Positions 35,507 to 43,644 of a stretch of 64,000 nucleotides of DNA are shown one piece after another (positions within the stretch are counted from its first letter, which is position 1; each line of letters opens with the position of its first letter). The notes beneath the pieces were generated by a model. It ran no database searches. It saw only the letters and a program-made list of their open reading frames with translations, and had not been told where the DNA came from. The position numbers were made by a program, and so were the translations under genes. The stretch is from contig NZ_CP054699.1 in NCBI RefSeq assembly GCF_022558445.1, positions 1,134,001 to 1,198,000 on the forward strand, given 5' to 3'. Origin of the DNA: Candidatus Contubernalis alkalaceticus (GTDB lineage: Bacteria > Bacillota > Dethiobacteria > SKNC01).

Positions 35507-36523
35507 TTGAGGGTGCCTTTGCTGCAGGTGAAAGACTTAACCATTGTATTTGATTCTAAGACCCGGGAAGCAGTAAAGGCAGTAGATGGGGTTAGTTTTA
35601 GTATTTGGCCCGGTGAAGTGGTGGGTTTGGTGGGGGAAAGTGGTTCAGGAAAAAGTGTAACTGCACTTTCAATACTGAATCTTATCTCATTTAAGAAAGG
35701 TAGAATTGAAAGCGGAGAGATATTATATAAAGGTAAAGAAATTTTATCCCTGCCCCCAAAAAAAATAAGAAAAATCAGGGGCAGTGAAATAGCGATTATT
35801 TTTCAGGAACCTATGACCAGCTTGAACCCTGTTCTTCATGTGGGACTTCAGATTACGGAGGTCATCTGCACCCATTTTGGCGTATCCCGCAAAGATGCCA
35901 ACGTTATGGCTGTGGATTTATTGAGAAATGTAGGGATCCCCGATGCCGAAAGGCGGATGAAATCATATCCCCATCACTTAAGCGGAGGTATGAGGCAGAG
36001 GGTAATGATTTCCATGGCACTGGCCTGCAAACCCGGCTTGTTGATTGCCGATGAACCTACTACCGCCCTGGATGTGACTATTCAGAGACAAATACTTGAT
36101 TATCTTCAGCAGGTGATGAAAAAAGGACAGATGTCTATGCTCTTTATCAGTCATGATCTGGGGGTAATCGGAGAGGTATGTGACCGGGTGATGGTTATGT
36201 ATGCTGGAAGGATACTTGAAACCGGAACTACCTTGGAGATTTTTAAAACACCTCTTCATCCGTATACCCGGGCTTTAGTGAAGGTTTCTGGTGGTTTTTA
36301 CCATGCCGGGAACAAGCTTCCGGTTGTTCCCGGCATGGCTGCCGATTTATCCGGACTGCCCAAGGGCTGTAAGTTTCATCCCCGCTGTTCCCAGGTTCAT
36401 AGGCTGTGCCGGGAGGTAGAACCAACACTTAAAAGCTATCAAAAAAGCGGTCTATCGGGGAAAGAACGTTGGGTAAGGTGCTGGGAATATACTAAGATGT
36501 GTAAGAAGGAGAGCAGTTCATGA
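35507..36523 (+). CDS. Peptide ABC transporter ATP-binding protein, DppD type
   Basis: A 338-residue ABC ATPase. Walker A GESGSGKSVTA, signature LSGGMRQRV, Walker B LLIADEPTTALD, and the C-terminal oligopeptide-transporter motif with cysteines GCKFHPRCSQVHRLC that may bind an iron-sulfur cluster in DppD. Overlaps the next gene by 4 bases. Confidence 0.93.
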   Translation: MRVPLLQVKDLTIVFDSKTREAVKAVDGVSFSIWPGEVVGLVGESGSGKSVTALSILNLISFKKGRIESGEILYKGKEILSLPPKKIRKIRGSEIAIIFQEPMTSLNPVLHVGLQITEVICTHFGVSRKDANVMAVDLLRNVGIPDAERRMKSYPHHLSGGMRQRVMISMALACKPGLLIADEPTTALDVTIQRQILDYLQQVMKKGQMSMLFISHDLGVIGEVCDRVMVMYAGRILETGTTLEIFKTPLHPYTRALVKVSGGFYHAGNKLPVVPGMAADLSGLPKGCKFHPRCSQVHRLCREVEPTLKSYQKSGLSGKERWVRCWEYTKMCKKESSS

Positions 36524-37491
36524 CTTTGCCGCTTTTATCTGTTCAATCTTTATCTAAATACTATCCAATAGAAGAAGGTTTCCACAGCTTTTGGGCTGGG
36601 GAAGGAAAATTTTTGGCGGTGGACAACGTGAGTTTTAATATTGAGGCGGGTGAAACCTTAAGTATAATTGGTGAAAGTGGATGTGGGAAGACTACCCTGG
36701 CTAAGATGTTGGTAAGACTTGTGGAACCTCAAGGGGGCAGCATTATATTTAAGGGTAATGACTTGCTGCAGTTAAGTCATAAGAAAATGCGAAAGATGCG
36801 CAGAGAAATACAAATGATTTTCCAAGACCCATATGGATCCTTGAACCCTAGATTAACAGTGCAGCAAATTATCGGAGAAGGTCTTGAGATCCACGGACTT
36901 TTCAACCGCACTGAGCGGGCTGCTATTATCAAGCTTATATTAGAAGAAGTAGGTTTAAACCCCAGGGATAAAGATAGATACCCAAGAGAGTTTAGCGGGG
37001 GACAGAGACAGAGAGTTACTATCGCCCGGGCCTTAGTGCTGCGCCCCAGCTTAATTATTGCCGATGAACCAGTATCTGCCCTGGATATTTCCATCAAATC
37101 TCAAATCGTTAATTTATTGCTGGAATCTCAGGAAAAATATAAGTTTTCTACTCTTTTTATTTCTCATGATTTGACTCTGGTAAGACAATTTAGCAGTAGA
37201 GTGGCTATTATGTATCTGGGACGCATTGTTGAAATGGCTAGAACCTCACAACTGTTTGAAAACCCTCTGCATATATACACCCAGGCGTTAATGTCTGCAG
37301 TGCCCCAATTCTTTTCAGACATCAAAATGGAACGTTTCACTTTAAAGGGGGAGGCTCCCAGCCTAACGAACCCTCCTTCTGGATGCCATTTCCATCCCCG
37401 GTGTTTCAAGGCTAAAAGTATATGTAAAAGAGAAAGGCCTGAATTAAAGCTGGTGGAACATAATCATTATATTGCTTGTCATTTATTATAA
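36520..37491 (+). CDS. Peptide ABC transporter ATP-binding protein, DppF/OppF type
   Basis: A 323-residue ABC ATPase partner: Walker A GESGCGKTTLA, signature FSGGQRQRV, Walker B LIIADEPVSALD and the C-terminal GCHFHPRCFKAKSIC motif. It completes a five-gene transporter (binding protein, two permeases, two ATPases) from 32011 to 37491. Confidence 0.93.
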   Translation: MTLPLLSVQSLSKYYPIEEGFHSFWAGEGKFLAVDNVSFNIEAGETLSIIGESGCGKTTLAKMLVRLVEPQGGSIIFKGNDLLQLSHKKMRKMRREIQMIFQDPYGSLNPRLTVQQIIGEGLEIHGLFNRTERAAIIKLILEEVGLNPRDKDRYPREFSGGQRQRVTIARALVLRPSLIIADEPVSALDISIKSQIVNLLLESQEKYKFSTLFISHDLTLVRQFSSRVAIMYLGRIVEMARTSQLFENPLHIYTQALMSAVPQFFSDIKMERFTLKGEAPSLTNPPSGCHFHPRCFKAKSICKRERPELKLVEHNHYIACHLL

Positions 37492-37496
37492 TTTTT

Positions 37497-37516
37497 TGTT
37501 ATAATTAGTTATAACA
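37497..37516 (+). promoter_or_regulatory. Perfect palindrome before the isocitrate dehydrogenase gene
   Basis: TGTTATAA-TTAG-TTATAACA, an 8-bp perfect inverted repeat 36 bases before the TTG start at 37553. It could be an operator or weak terminator of the transporter operon; there is no T-run. Confidence 0.45.
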
Positions 37517-37552
37517 GCTATTGACTATTTGTAAATATAAGGGGGATTTATT

Positions 37553-38545
37553 TTGAAAATAACACTGATTCCCGGTGACGGTATTGGGCCCGATATAACA
37601 GCAGCAACTTTAAAAGTATTAGATGCCACCGGGCTTAAGTTTGAATGGGATGAACAAATTGCCGGTGAAGGCGCTATATCTAAATACGGCACTCCACTGC
37701 CCCAGGAAGTTATTGATTCTATTAAAAGGAATAAAATCGCTTTGAAGGGTCCCCTCACCACTCCCATTGGTACTGGCTTTCGTAGTGTAAACGTAACTTT
37801 AAGAAAGGAATTAGATCTTTATGCTAACCTTCGTCCTACCAGAACTTTTATAGGAGTAAAATCCCGTTATGATAATATTGATCTGGTAGTTGTCAGGGAA
37901 AATACCGAAGACCTTTATGCCGGTATAGAGCATATGGTAGGGGCAGATGCTGCGGAGAGTATAAAGATTATTACTAGAAAAGGCTCTGAGAGGGTTGCCA
38001 GATTTGCCTTTGATTACGCAGTAAAGGCGGGCAGAAGGAAGGTTACCGCAGTACATAAGGCTAATATTATGAAGTGTACAGACGGCCTGTTTCTGGAATG
38101 TGTCCGAAAGGTAGCAGAGGATTATCCGGAGATAGAATTTGAAGACCGCCTGGTGGATAATATGTGCATGCAGTTGGTGCAGAAGCCGGAGATTTATGAT
38201 GTTATGGTGATGCCTAACCTTTATGGAGATATTATCTCAGATCTGTGTGCGGGACTGGTAGGAGGATTAGGGATGGCTCCAGGAGCCAACATAGGTGCCA
38301 GAGAGGCAATATTTGAACCGGTCCATGGCAGTGCACCTAAGTATGCCGGTATGGATAAAGTAAATCCCATCTCGATGATTCTCTCTGGAGTGTTGATGAT
38401 GGAATATATAGGAGAAAAAGAAACCGCAGACCGGGTCCTAAAGGCGGTCAAAGAAGTGGTTGCTGAAGGAAAAGTAGTAACTTACGACCTGGGCGGGACG
38501 GCAAAAACTTCTGAAATGGCAGAGGCTATTGCTGCCAGAGTATAA
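37553..38545 (+). CDS. Isocitrate/isopropylmalate-type dehydrogenase, probably NAD-dependent isocitrate dehydrogenase
   Basis: A 330-residue decarboxylating beta-hydroxyacid dehydrogenase: [29 protein letters not shown], and late [18 protein letters not shown]. The short length and the substrate-loop [18 protein letters not shown] fit the homoisocitrate/NAD-isocitrate dehydrogenase group rather than LeuB, where Leu-biosynthesis neighbours would be expected. Single-gene transcript with TTG start after GGGGG. With citrate synthase at 46879 it supports 2-oxoglutarate synthesis for glutamate. Confidence 0.85.
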   Translation: MKITLIPGDGIGPDITAATLKVLDATGLKFEWDEQIAGEGAISKYGTPLPQEVIDSIKRNKIALKGPLTTPIGTGFRSVNVTLRKELDLYANLRPTRTFIGVKSRYDNIDLVVVRENTEDLYAGIEHMVGADAAESIKIITRKGSERVARFAFDYAVKAGRRKVTAVHKANIMKCTDGLFLECVRKVAEDYPEIEFEDRLVDNMCMQLVQKPEIYDVMVMPNLYGDIISDLCAGLVGGLGMAPGANIGAREAIFEPVHGSAPKYAGMDKVNPISMILSGVLMMEYIGEKETADRVLKAVKEVVAEGKVVTYDLGGTAKTSEMAEAIAARV

Positions 38546-38561
38546 ATCAAATTTTAGGATT

Positions 38562-38641
38562 GTCAAGGGGATGGTTCTTCTGGCAATCCTATTTTTGTTA
38601 AAAATGGCAATGGAAGGATTGTAAAGAACTGTCCCCTTGAC
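38562..38641. repeat. REP-like inverted repeat
   Basis: GTCAAGGGGATGGTTCTT (38562) is complementary to AAGAACTGTCCCCTTGAC (38624-38641) at 16 of 18 positions. A further CCCTTGACAAC follows twice. This GTCAAGGGGA-type palindrome resembles REP sequences scattered in many Clostridia genomes (recollection). It can form an RNA hairpin after the dehydrogenase gene and may serve as terminator. Confidence 0.6.
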
Positions 38642-38732
38642 AACTCCCTTGACAACCTGACAATATTTAAAAAGAAGCTTGTATAAAAATAGGCGCTGAA
38701 CTCATAATAAGAGTACAAAGGAGGAAAAATGT

Positions 38733-38924
38733 ATGACTGTTGATTTTGAGCAGCGCCTTTTATATAAGCAGACTTTTAAAGAAATATTTCAGTTGGTGGA
38801 CAATTATATTGAATTCTGTCCGGCAAAAGACTATAACTGCTCTTATTCTTGCGTTAACTGTAAGGCTCGGCTGGGTAAATTAGTGTATAAGAGTATGGAT
38901 AAATGTCTGGAGATGATAGACTGA
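38733..38924 (+). CDS. Small cysteine-rich protein (63 aa), unknown
   Basis: A 63-residue protein with a strong AGGAGG site and a following terminator, so very likely real. Four cysteines are clustered in FCPAKDYNCSYSCVNCKARL (residues ~28-47), suggesting a metal site. No transmembrane segment. Alone between terminators, so an independent gene. Function unknown. Confidence 0.7.
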   Translation: MTVDFEQRLLYKQTFKEIFQLVDNYIEFCPAKDYNCSYSCVNCKARLGKLVYKSMDKCLEMID

Positions 38925-38935
38925 TGATTCAAATT

Positions 38936-38962
38936 ACAGCACTTGAAAAAGTGCTGTTTTTA
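38936..38962 (+). terminator. Rho-independent terminator
   Basis: ACAGCACTT-GAAA-AAGTGCTGT, a 9-bp stem with GAAA tetraloop followed by TTTT. Ends the small cysteine-rich gene. Confidence 0.8.
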
Positions 38963-39068
38963 ACTTTATAGGCTCAAAATGTTTCTCAAAGAGTGGTATA
39001 ATATGATAGTATAATTAAAATTGTTAGAATATTATGGACAGATAATCTGTTCTGGAGGGGGAATTAAA

Positions 39069-39920
39069 ATGTCTGAATTAATGTCTCTGGGGGAAAATTT
39101 TTATGTTTTTAAAAGTTCTTACTGGGAATTAAACTCAGGAATAATGCATAATGAAGAGGAATGTGTTCTTATAGACCCTGGTTATTCGCCGGATGAATTA
39201 GGAGAGATAGATGATTTTTTAAAGGAACAGGGGGGCCCCCCTGGCCAAAGTTACTTGATATATACTCATTCTGACTTTGACCATATTGTAGGGGGGCAGC
39301 AGTTTCCACTGGCAAAAGAAATCGCTCAGGAAAATTTTTTAAGGTGTTTTCAGGGAGAGCAGTTTCAATACCTGGAGGAAGCTGATAAGGAACGGGGAAT
39401 TACTCGTTTGGATTTTCGTTTTCCTGTCCCCGAAGTCACATTTAAAGACAGCTTAGAAATTTCCTTAAAAAATGAAACCTTGGCGTTATTTGCTGCTCCC
39501 GGTCATACCCGAGACTCCCTGTTTGTGGTGTTAAAAAACAGAGGGGTCCTGCTATCTGGGGATACCCTTTCTGATCAGGAATTTCCCTTTATTCATTACA
39601 ATGCACAGCATTACAAAGAAACCTTGCAGCTGGCCGGTTCATTGTTGGAACAGTATGATATTAATTTTTTGGTTCCGGGGCATGGAAATTGGACAGGCAA
39701 AAAGGAAGAAATGAAAAAAAGGGTAGAGCAGGATATAGACTATTTGGACAATCTTATGGTAAATATTAGAGAATACTATTGTCAGGGACTGGCCACAGCT
39801 GAGATTCACTCGGTATTAAGGGAAGTAAGATACAAGGGAGATTATATTGGTGAAGTTTTGATGCCAGAACATACTAAAAACATTGAAAAAGTAATTCAGG
39901 AAATAGGAGATAATTTGTAA
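39069..39920 (+). CDS. Metallo-beta-lactamase-fold hydrolase
   Basis: A ~283-residue MBL-fold protein. The metal motif is THSDFDHIVGG, a variant of H-x-H-x-D-H with serine in place of the second histidine position; AAPGHTRDSLF, LLSGDTL and PGHGNW supply the later ligands. It is therefore probably a two-metal hydrolase such as a glyoxalase II-like enzyme, with a slightly atypical first motif. ATG 39069 chosen since GGAGGGGG precedes it; the frame extends upstream to 39021 without a ribosome site. Confidence 0.85.
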   Translation: MSELMSLGENFYVFKSSYWELNSGIMHNEEECVLIDPGYSPDELGEIDDFLKEQGGPPGQSYLIYTHSDFDHIVGGQQFPLAKEIAQENFLRCFQGEQFQYLEEADKERGITRLDFRFPVPEVTFKDSLEISLKNETLALFAAPGHTRDSLFVVLKNRGVLLSGDTLSDQEFPFIHYNAQHYKETLQLAGSLLEQYDINFLVPGHGNWTGKKEEMKKRVEQDIDYLDNLMVNIREYYCQGLATAEIHSVLREVRYKGDYIGEVLMPEHTKNIEKVIQEIGDNL

Positions 39921-39925
39921 AGGAC

Positions 39926-39964
39926 AAAAATGCCCGGTTTTATTTAAAAAACCCGGGCATTTTT
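39926..39964. terminator. Terminator after the MBL-fold gene
   Basis: AAAATGCCCGG pairs with CCGGGCATTTT around an AT-rich loop; the flanking A and T runs make it bidirectional, serving also the minus-strand small gene at 40068-40205. Confidence 0.75.
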
Positions 39965-40067
39965 AAAATTTTTTAATACTGTTCAAAGTTATACAAAATA
40001 TATTAAGTGAGATACACTGGAGAATAGGGGAGGAAATAGATTGACACCTGGTAATATTTGCCTATGC

Positions 40068-40205
40068 TTAAAAAAGGCCCTGGATAAAGGGAAAGACGTG
40101 CCTGGAAACAAAATACAGAACAATTATGAGGCCTAACAGCCAGGATCCGTATTTTATAGCATGGGAAGCTACTTCATTTTCCCTGACATCTTCTTTGGAA
40201 TCCAT
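40068..40205 (-). CDS. Small single-span membrane protein (45 aa)
   Basis: A 45-codon minus-strand gene. ATG at 40205-40203 is preceded by GAGGTGG at a spacing of 7. The product starts MDSKEDVRENEVASHAIKYG, then has one hydrophobic span, SWLLGLIIVLYFV, and ends HVFPFIQGLF. Charged N-terminus, membrane span and good ribosome site make it likely real, despite its size. No family recognised. The remainder of the 427-base gap 39921-40347 holds the terminator at 39926 and possible promoter sequences only. Confidence 0.6.
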   Translation of the reverse strand: MDSKEDVRENEVASHAIKYGSWLLGLIIVLYFVSRHVFPFIQGLF

Positions 40206-40347
40206 ATAAACCACCTCATTTTTATTTTAGTATTCCCAATGATTTTAAAAATAAACTACAGTGATTTTAGAATGCAGTTGTATAAGTGAGGTAAGTTTTT
40301 CAAATAATAAAGAAACAAAATTTTGTTTTATTTAGGGGTGTCTGTTT

Positions 40348-41448
40348 TTGGATATACTGCTTTTAATAGTCGGCTTTGCTTTTATCGCTGCAGCCGTTGT
40401 AAAACCTATTGCAGCTGATGACTCTCTGATTGATATCAGGGAATTAACAGATGGGGGACCTCCTCCAGATGGGATCCCTTCTATTGACAACCCTATATTT
40501 TTAAAGAACGATAAAGTGGAGGAATGGTTAAGCAATAGAGATCCCGTGATTGTTTTGAGAGGAAAAAGAGAGGTTAAGGCATATCCACTTCAAATACTAA
40601 TTTGGCATGAAATTGTAAATGACTTTCTAGATGGGAGGGCGGTGGCTGTAACTTACAGTGTTATGTCTAACAGTGTGGTGGCTATGGACAGGCACATTCT
40701 GGGTAATGACTTAGAATTCGGTACAACAGGGAAGCTTTTTAAAGGTACTTCAGTATATTATGACCGTCAAACCGGCTCATATTGGCTTCATTATTCAGGT
40801 CTATGTATTAGAGGGGAAATGGCCGCAGCCAAAATGGAACTACTGCCGGTTTTGGTAACTTCTTTTAGGGAGTACAGGAAGTCATATCCTAAGGGAGAGG
40901 TTTTATCTAGATATACAGGACATAGAAGGAAATATGGCAGGAATCCATATGTTAGATATGGGCGCCCCGATGAACGCCCTCTTCTTTTTCTTGGGGAGTT
41001 GGACAACAGGATTCTCCCTAAGGAAAAGATAGTTGGTGTTTCTCATGACCTGGGGAAGATAGCTTATCCCTATTCTCTTTTTGGTGGAGATTACCGACGG
41101 GTTATTCATGATGAACTCTGGGGGTTGGAAGTGGTTGTTTTTTATTCACGGGGCACAAATTCTCCTCTGGATGCTGCATCTATCTCTTTTTCCAGGGACA
41201 TTGGTTCCGCGGCAGTTTTTTGCCCTTACCTGGAGGGGAAGCGGTTACATTTTTATGCCGGAGAAGAAGGATTTAAGGATAGGGAAACAGAAAGTAACTG
41301 GTCTATGCTGGGGAAATGTTTAACGGGAAGATTAGAGGGAAAGGAGCTGGAAATAATAAAACACCATGATACCTTTTGGTTCGCCTGGTCCACTTTATTT
41401 CCTGAAACGAAGATATATTCGGAGGAACTGGTACAAATTTTAAGTTAA
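40348..41448 (+). CDS. DUF3179 domain protein
   Basis: A 366-residue protein with an N-terminal membrane segment (residues 1-20) and a DUF3179 domain: PVIVLRGKREVKAYPLQIL, WHEIVNDFLDGRAVAVTY, DLEFGTTGKLFKGTSVYYD, SYWLHYSGLCIRG. Family members usually have a VTYCPLCNS-like cysteine motif; here it reads VTYSVMSNSVV, without cysteines. So any cysteine-dependent function is lost or replaced. Role of the family is unknown. TTG start at 40348 after AGGGGTG. Confidence 0.82.
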   Translation: MDILLLIVGFAFIAAAVVKPIAADDSLIDIRELTDGGPPPDGIPSIDNPIFLKNDKVEEWLSNRDPVIVLRGKREVKAYPLQILIWHEIVNDFLDGRAVAVTYSVMSNSVVAMDRHILGNDLEFGTTGKLFKGTSVYYDRQTGSYWLHYSGLCIRGEMAAAKMELLPVLVTSFREYRKSYPKGEVLSRYTGHRRKYGRNPYVRYGRPDERPLLFLGELDNRILPKEKIVGVSHDLGKIAYPYSLFGGDYRRVIHDELWGLEVVVFYSRGTNSPLDAASISFSRDIGSAAVFCPYLEGKRLHFYAGEEGFKDRETESNWSMLGKCLTGRLEGKELEIIKHHDTFWFAWSTLFPETKIYSEELVQILS

Positions 41449-41477
41449 ATAATTATGAATTAAATGAAAGGATACTT

Positions 41478-41723
41478 ATGGAAAACATAATATTGGTCTT
41501 AATCATTAGTATGGTTGGCGGTTTAGCGGCTTTGCTGTGGTTTTTATTTCAACCTGAAGAAAAATGTTCCCGGTGTGGTAAAGGTCGGCCGCATTTTAAA
41601 AAATCCTATAAGAATCTGGGTTTAGGTTTAGTTGACTGTTCCAGCTGTAACTGTGAAGTTGAACCTTTGGATTTAGATTTGGATGACCTGGGGAATGATA
41701 AAGTTAAAGGGCATGGTAGGTAG
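41478..41723 (+). CDS. Small membrane-anchored zinc-ribbon-like protein
   Basis: An 81-residue protein: an N-terminal membrane span (ILVLIISMVGGLAALLWFLF) followed by two C-x2-C motifs, CSRCGKGRP and CSSCNCEV, that could form a zinc ribbon, and an acidic C-terminus. Starts 30 bases after the DUF3179 gene behind GAAAGGA, likely cotranscribed. Unknown function. Confidence 0.65.
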   Translation: MENIILVLIISMVGGLAALLWFLFQPEEKCSRCGKGRPHFKKSYKNLGLGLVDCSSCNCEVEPLDLDLDDLGNDKVKGHGR

Positions 41724-41750
41724 AAAGTCTTATTGTAAATGGGCATGAAA

Positions 41751-41779
41751 AAAAGCCGAGCTGGAAAAGCCCGGCATTT
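41751..41779. terminator. Bidirectional terminator between convergent genes
   Basis: GCCG-A-GCT pairs with AGC-C-CGGC around GGAAA, flanked by an A run on the left and T-rich bases on the right. It lies between the plus-strand gene ending at 41723 and the minus-strand lipoprotein ending at 41800. Confidence 0.7.
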
Positions 41780-41799
41780 ATCACGCTCTTGACAGAAGC

Positions 41800-42252
41800 C
41801 TATTTTGATTTTGCTACAGCTTCATCTACTGCTTCAAAAAGTGCGTTGGAACTTACTGTAGCACCGCTTACGGTGTCTATTCCTTCAGTACTTTGAGCTT
41901 CGATGATTTTAGGGATAAGTTCTTCAAAAGCTGCGTCTCCCAGGCCTTTGGTTTCATTTTCTTCAATCACTTCAATGCTAACAATTTTACCGTCATCCAT
42001 AGTTACTTCTACAATAACCGGCCCGTGTCCACCTTCAGCTTCACCGGTATACACCTGACTACCTTCCTCAATGTCATTATCTACGGCATCTTCAGTGTCC
42101 TCAGCATCTTCAATATCCTCGGTTTCCTTAACATCTTCAGTTTCCGGGGCATCTTTAGTATCTGGCGTAGTTTCTCCACAACCTGCCATCATAACCAGAG
42201 CACCTATTAAGAGAATGGATAGCAGACAAATGAACGTTTTGCTTGGCTTCAT
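41800..42252 (-). CDS. FMN-binding-domain lipoprotein
   Basis: A 150-residue lipoprotein. The signal peptide ends in the lipobox MAGC (cysteine near residue 25). A long acidic E/D/T linker (~30-60) is followed by an FMN-binding domain with VEVTMDDGKIVSIEV, ETKGLGD and the flavinylation motif SGATVSS, whose threonine receives FMN in RnfG/NqrC-type proteins. Probably extracytoplasmic electron transfer. The flavin transferase ApbE is not in the window. Confidence 0.88.
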   Translation of the reverse strand: MKPSKTFICLLSILLIGALVMMAGCGETTPDTKDAPETEDVKETEDIEDAEDTEDAVDNDIEEGSQVYTGEAEGGHGPVIVEVTMDDGKIVSIEVIEENETKGLGDAAFEELIPKIIEAQSTEGIDTVSGATVSSNALFEAVDEAVAKSK

Positions 42253-42435
42253 TTTTTTAACCCTCCTAAAAAATAGTATATACTTATAATGATAAATTCT
42301 ATATATACTTTTTTAAACCTCTTAATGTTAAAAAAATTAAATAAGATTAATTAATTCCCGATTATTTTGGTTCCAAATTTGATCTAACAAAAATAAAATT
42401 GTAATAGAGATTAATAGGAAGGTGGAAGAATCGTT

Positions 42436-42711
42436 TTGGAGAGAGTCAGCGTGCATGTATTTATAAATGGTCTGGTCCAGGGGGTATATTTTAGGAAGAG
42501 TTTAAAGGAAGAGGCTTTAAAAAATAATGTTACGGGATGGGCCAGAAATCTTCCCGATAGCCGGGTGGAAGCTGTTTTACAGGGAAGGAAAGAGGATGTT
42601 AAAAAGGTTGTTAATTGGGCAAAGCATGGTCCTCCTCGGGCTCGAGTGACGGAGGTAGAGGAGGATTGGCAGTGCCCGGCTAAAGAATATAAGAAATTTC
42701 GTATTCGTTAA
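42436..42711 (+). CDS. acyP: Acylphosphatase
   Basis: A 91-residue protein with the acylphosphatase signature: VHVFINGLVQGVYFRKSLKE (catalytic arginine in VYFRK; phosphate loop GLVQGV) and GWARNLPDSRVEAVLQG (catalytic asparagine). It hydrolyses acyl phosphates. TTG start after GGAAGGTGG. Normal length. Confidence 0.92.
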   Translation: MERVSVHVFINGLVQGVYFRKSLKEEALKNNVTGWARNLPDSRVEAVLQGRKEDVKKVVNWAKHGPPRARVTEVEEDWQCPAKEYKKFRIR

Positions 42712-42736
42712 GGGAGCTGAACCAGCTCCCTTAACG
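42706..42736. terminator. Long perfect terminator hairpin overlapping the acylphosphatase stop
   Basis: CGTTAAGGGAGCTG pairs perfectly with CAGCTCCCTTAACG (14 bp, loop AAC). The TAA stop codon is inside the left arm. It separates convergent genes and may serve both. Confidence 0.7.
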
Positions 42737-42742
42737 ATATTA

Positions 42743-42829
42743 TCAGCCGCTGCCGCCGCATCCGCTTAAAAGTAACATTAATCCTGTTAAAATAAGAGAA
42801 ATCATTAAGTAACTTACTTTGTTCTTCAT
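42743..42829 (-). CDS. Tiny lipoprotein (28 aa)
   Basis: Minus-strand 28-codon gene: ATG at 42829-42827, preceded by AAAGGAGATG. The product is essentially a lipoprotein signal peptide, MKNKVSYLMISL then LTGLMLLLSGC, followed by GGSG and a stop. The lipobox LSGC predicts a mature lipopeptide of only five residues (CGGSG). The strong ribosome site and correct signal-peptide architecture support it. Function unknown; it could be a small membrane lipopeptide or signalling peptide precursor. Confidence 0.6.
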   Translation of the reverse strand: MKNKVSYLMISLILTGLMLLLSGCGGSG

Positions 42830-42918
42830 ATATAAATCATCTCCTTTTAATTTTTACCAATACATCTTGTACACATTCTATCCGCAGAACAGTTTAATTT
42901 CCAGTGCCGGGTAATTTA

Positions 42919-43272
42919 CTATTGTGAAGCTGCTAAAACTTCTACTTCCTTCTCTTTAAAACCTGTTACTATACTGGAACCATCAGAAAAAAGGGGTCTA
43001 ATCATGGTGCGAGGATTTTCCATTATAATGTTTACGGCTTCATTTATTGAAATTTTTAATGGGTCAATCTTAAGATCTTTAAACCCTTTACTTTTTTTAT
43101 TAATAAGGTCTACTATGGAAATACCGCCCAGGTTTGCCAATCCCAGAAGTTCCTCCTCTGACAGAGGTGCTTTTAAAATATTTCGGTATTCAAAATCCAT
43201 CTGTTTTTCCAAAAGCCACGCTTTTGCCTTTTGACAGGTTCTTCAAGCAGGGAAACAGTAAAATGTAAGCAA
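42919..43272 (-). CDS. Spx/ArsC-family selenoprotein
   Basis: A 117-residue protein when UGA at codon 10 (43245-43243) is selenocysteine. The N-terminus MLTFYCFPA-U-RTCQKAKAWL aligns without gaps with Spx ([20 protein letters not shown]), UGA falling exactly on Spx Cys10 with C13 kept. The rest, FEYRNILKAPLSEEELL to NPRTMIRPLF, is typical of the ArsC/Spx/YffB family. TTG start 43272 lies 8 bases after AAAGGAGG. The shorter frame from ATG 43212 would lack the active site. Likely a thiol/selenol oxidoreductase or reductase of a small oxyanion rather than a transcription factor (inference). Confidence 0.9.
43210..43245 (-). promoter_or_regulatory. Predicted SECIS element of the Spx/ArsC-like selenoprotein
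   Basis: On the minus strand UGA (43245-43243) is followed after 16 bases by CAAAAGC-GTG-GCTTTTG (43226-43210), a perfect 7-bp stem with a G-containing triloop. Confidence 0.7.
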
Positions 43273-43644
43273 TCAACATTCCTCCTTTGTTATAATTTTA
43301 ATGAGTAAATTATATCATGATTGAAATAATTCACGCAAATTCTAATTCCTTAACCTGATTGCAGTTGTTTTGGGAACATGTTATTTTTTACTAAAGATAA
43401 TAATGTAAAAATTTTCATAGGGTTAAAAAAACTAAATAAAGGCCTAAAAATCATAATTCTTGGGAGTAATGAGCAGGTATATTTTGAGAACATTCTTTTA
43501 ATCTAAGATTATGCAAAATAACGGTAACTATAAGACAGGCTTATGGTCTTATACAGTATCTATACTTATTAAACATCGTTTGACTTTAACCCCTAACCTG
43601 AAATACAGTATAAGTAAATAATTGTCGTAAGAGGAGAGATAATA
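43273..43644. other. Divergent intergenic region
   Basis: 372 bases between the minus-strand selenoprotein and the plus-strand DUF4015 gene; no gene seen. It contains a palindrome TATAAGAC...GTCTTATA (43529-43553) and a possible promoter TTGACT (43580) with TACAGT 18 bases on, facing the DUF4015 gene. Confidence 0.4.

Noticed and set aside
39069-39920. True beta-lactamase resistance gene
   Set aside because: The MBL fold is shared by many hydrolases; motifs fit a glyoxalase II-like or general hydrolase and no resistance context is seen.
40041-40136. Plus-strand 31-codon frame with TTG start after GGGGAGG
   Set aside because: It overlaps the better supported minus-strand gene, the product resembles nothing, and TTGACA here can be read as a -35 box with TATGCT 16 bases on.
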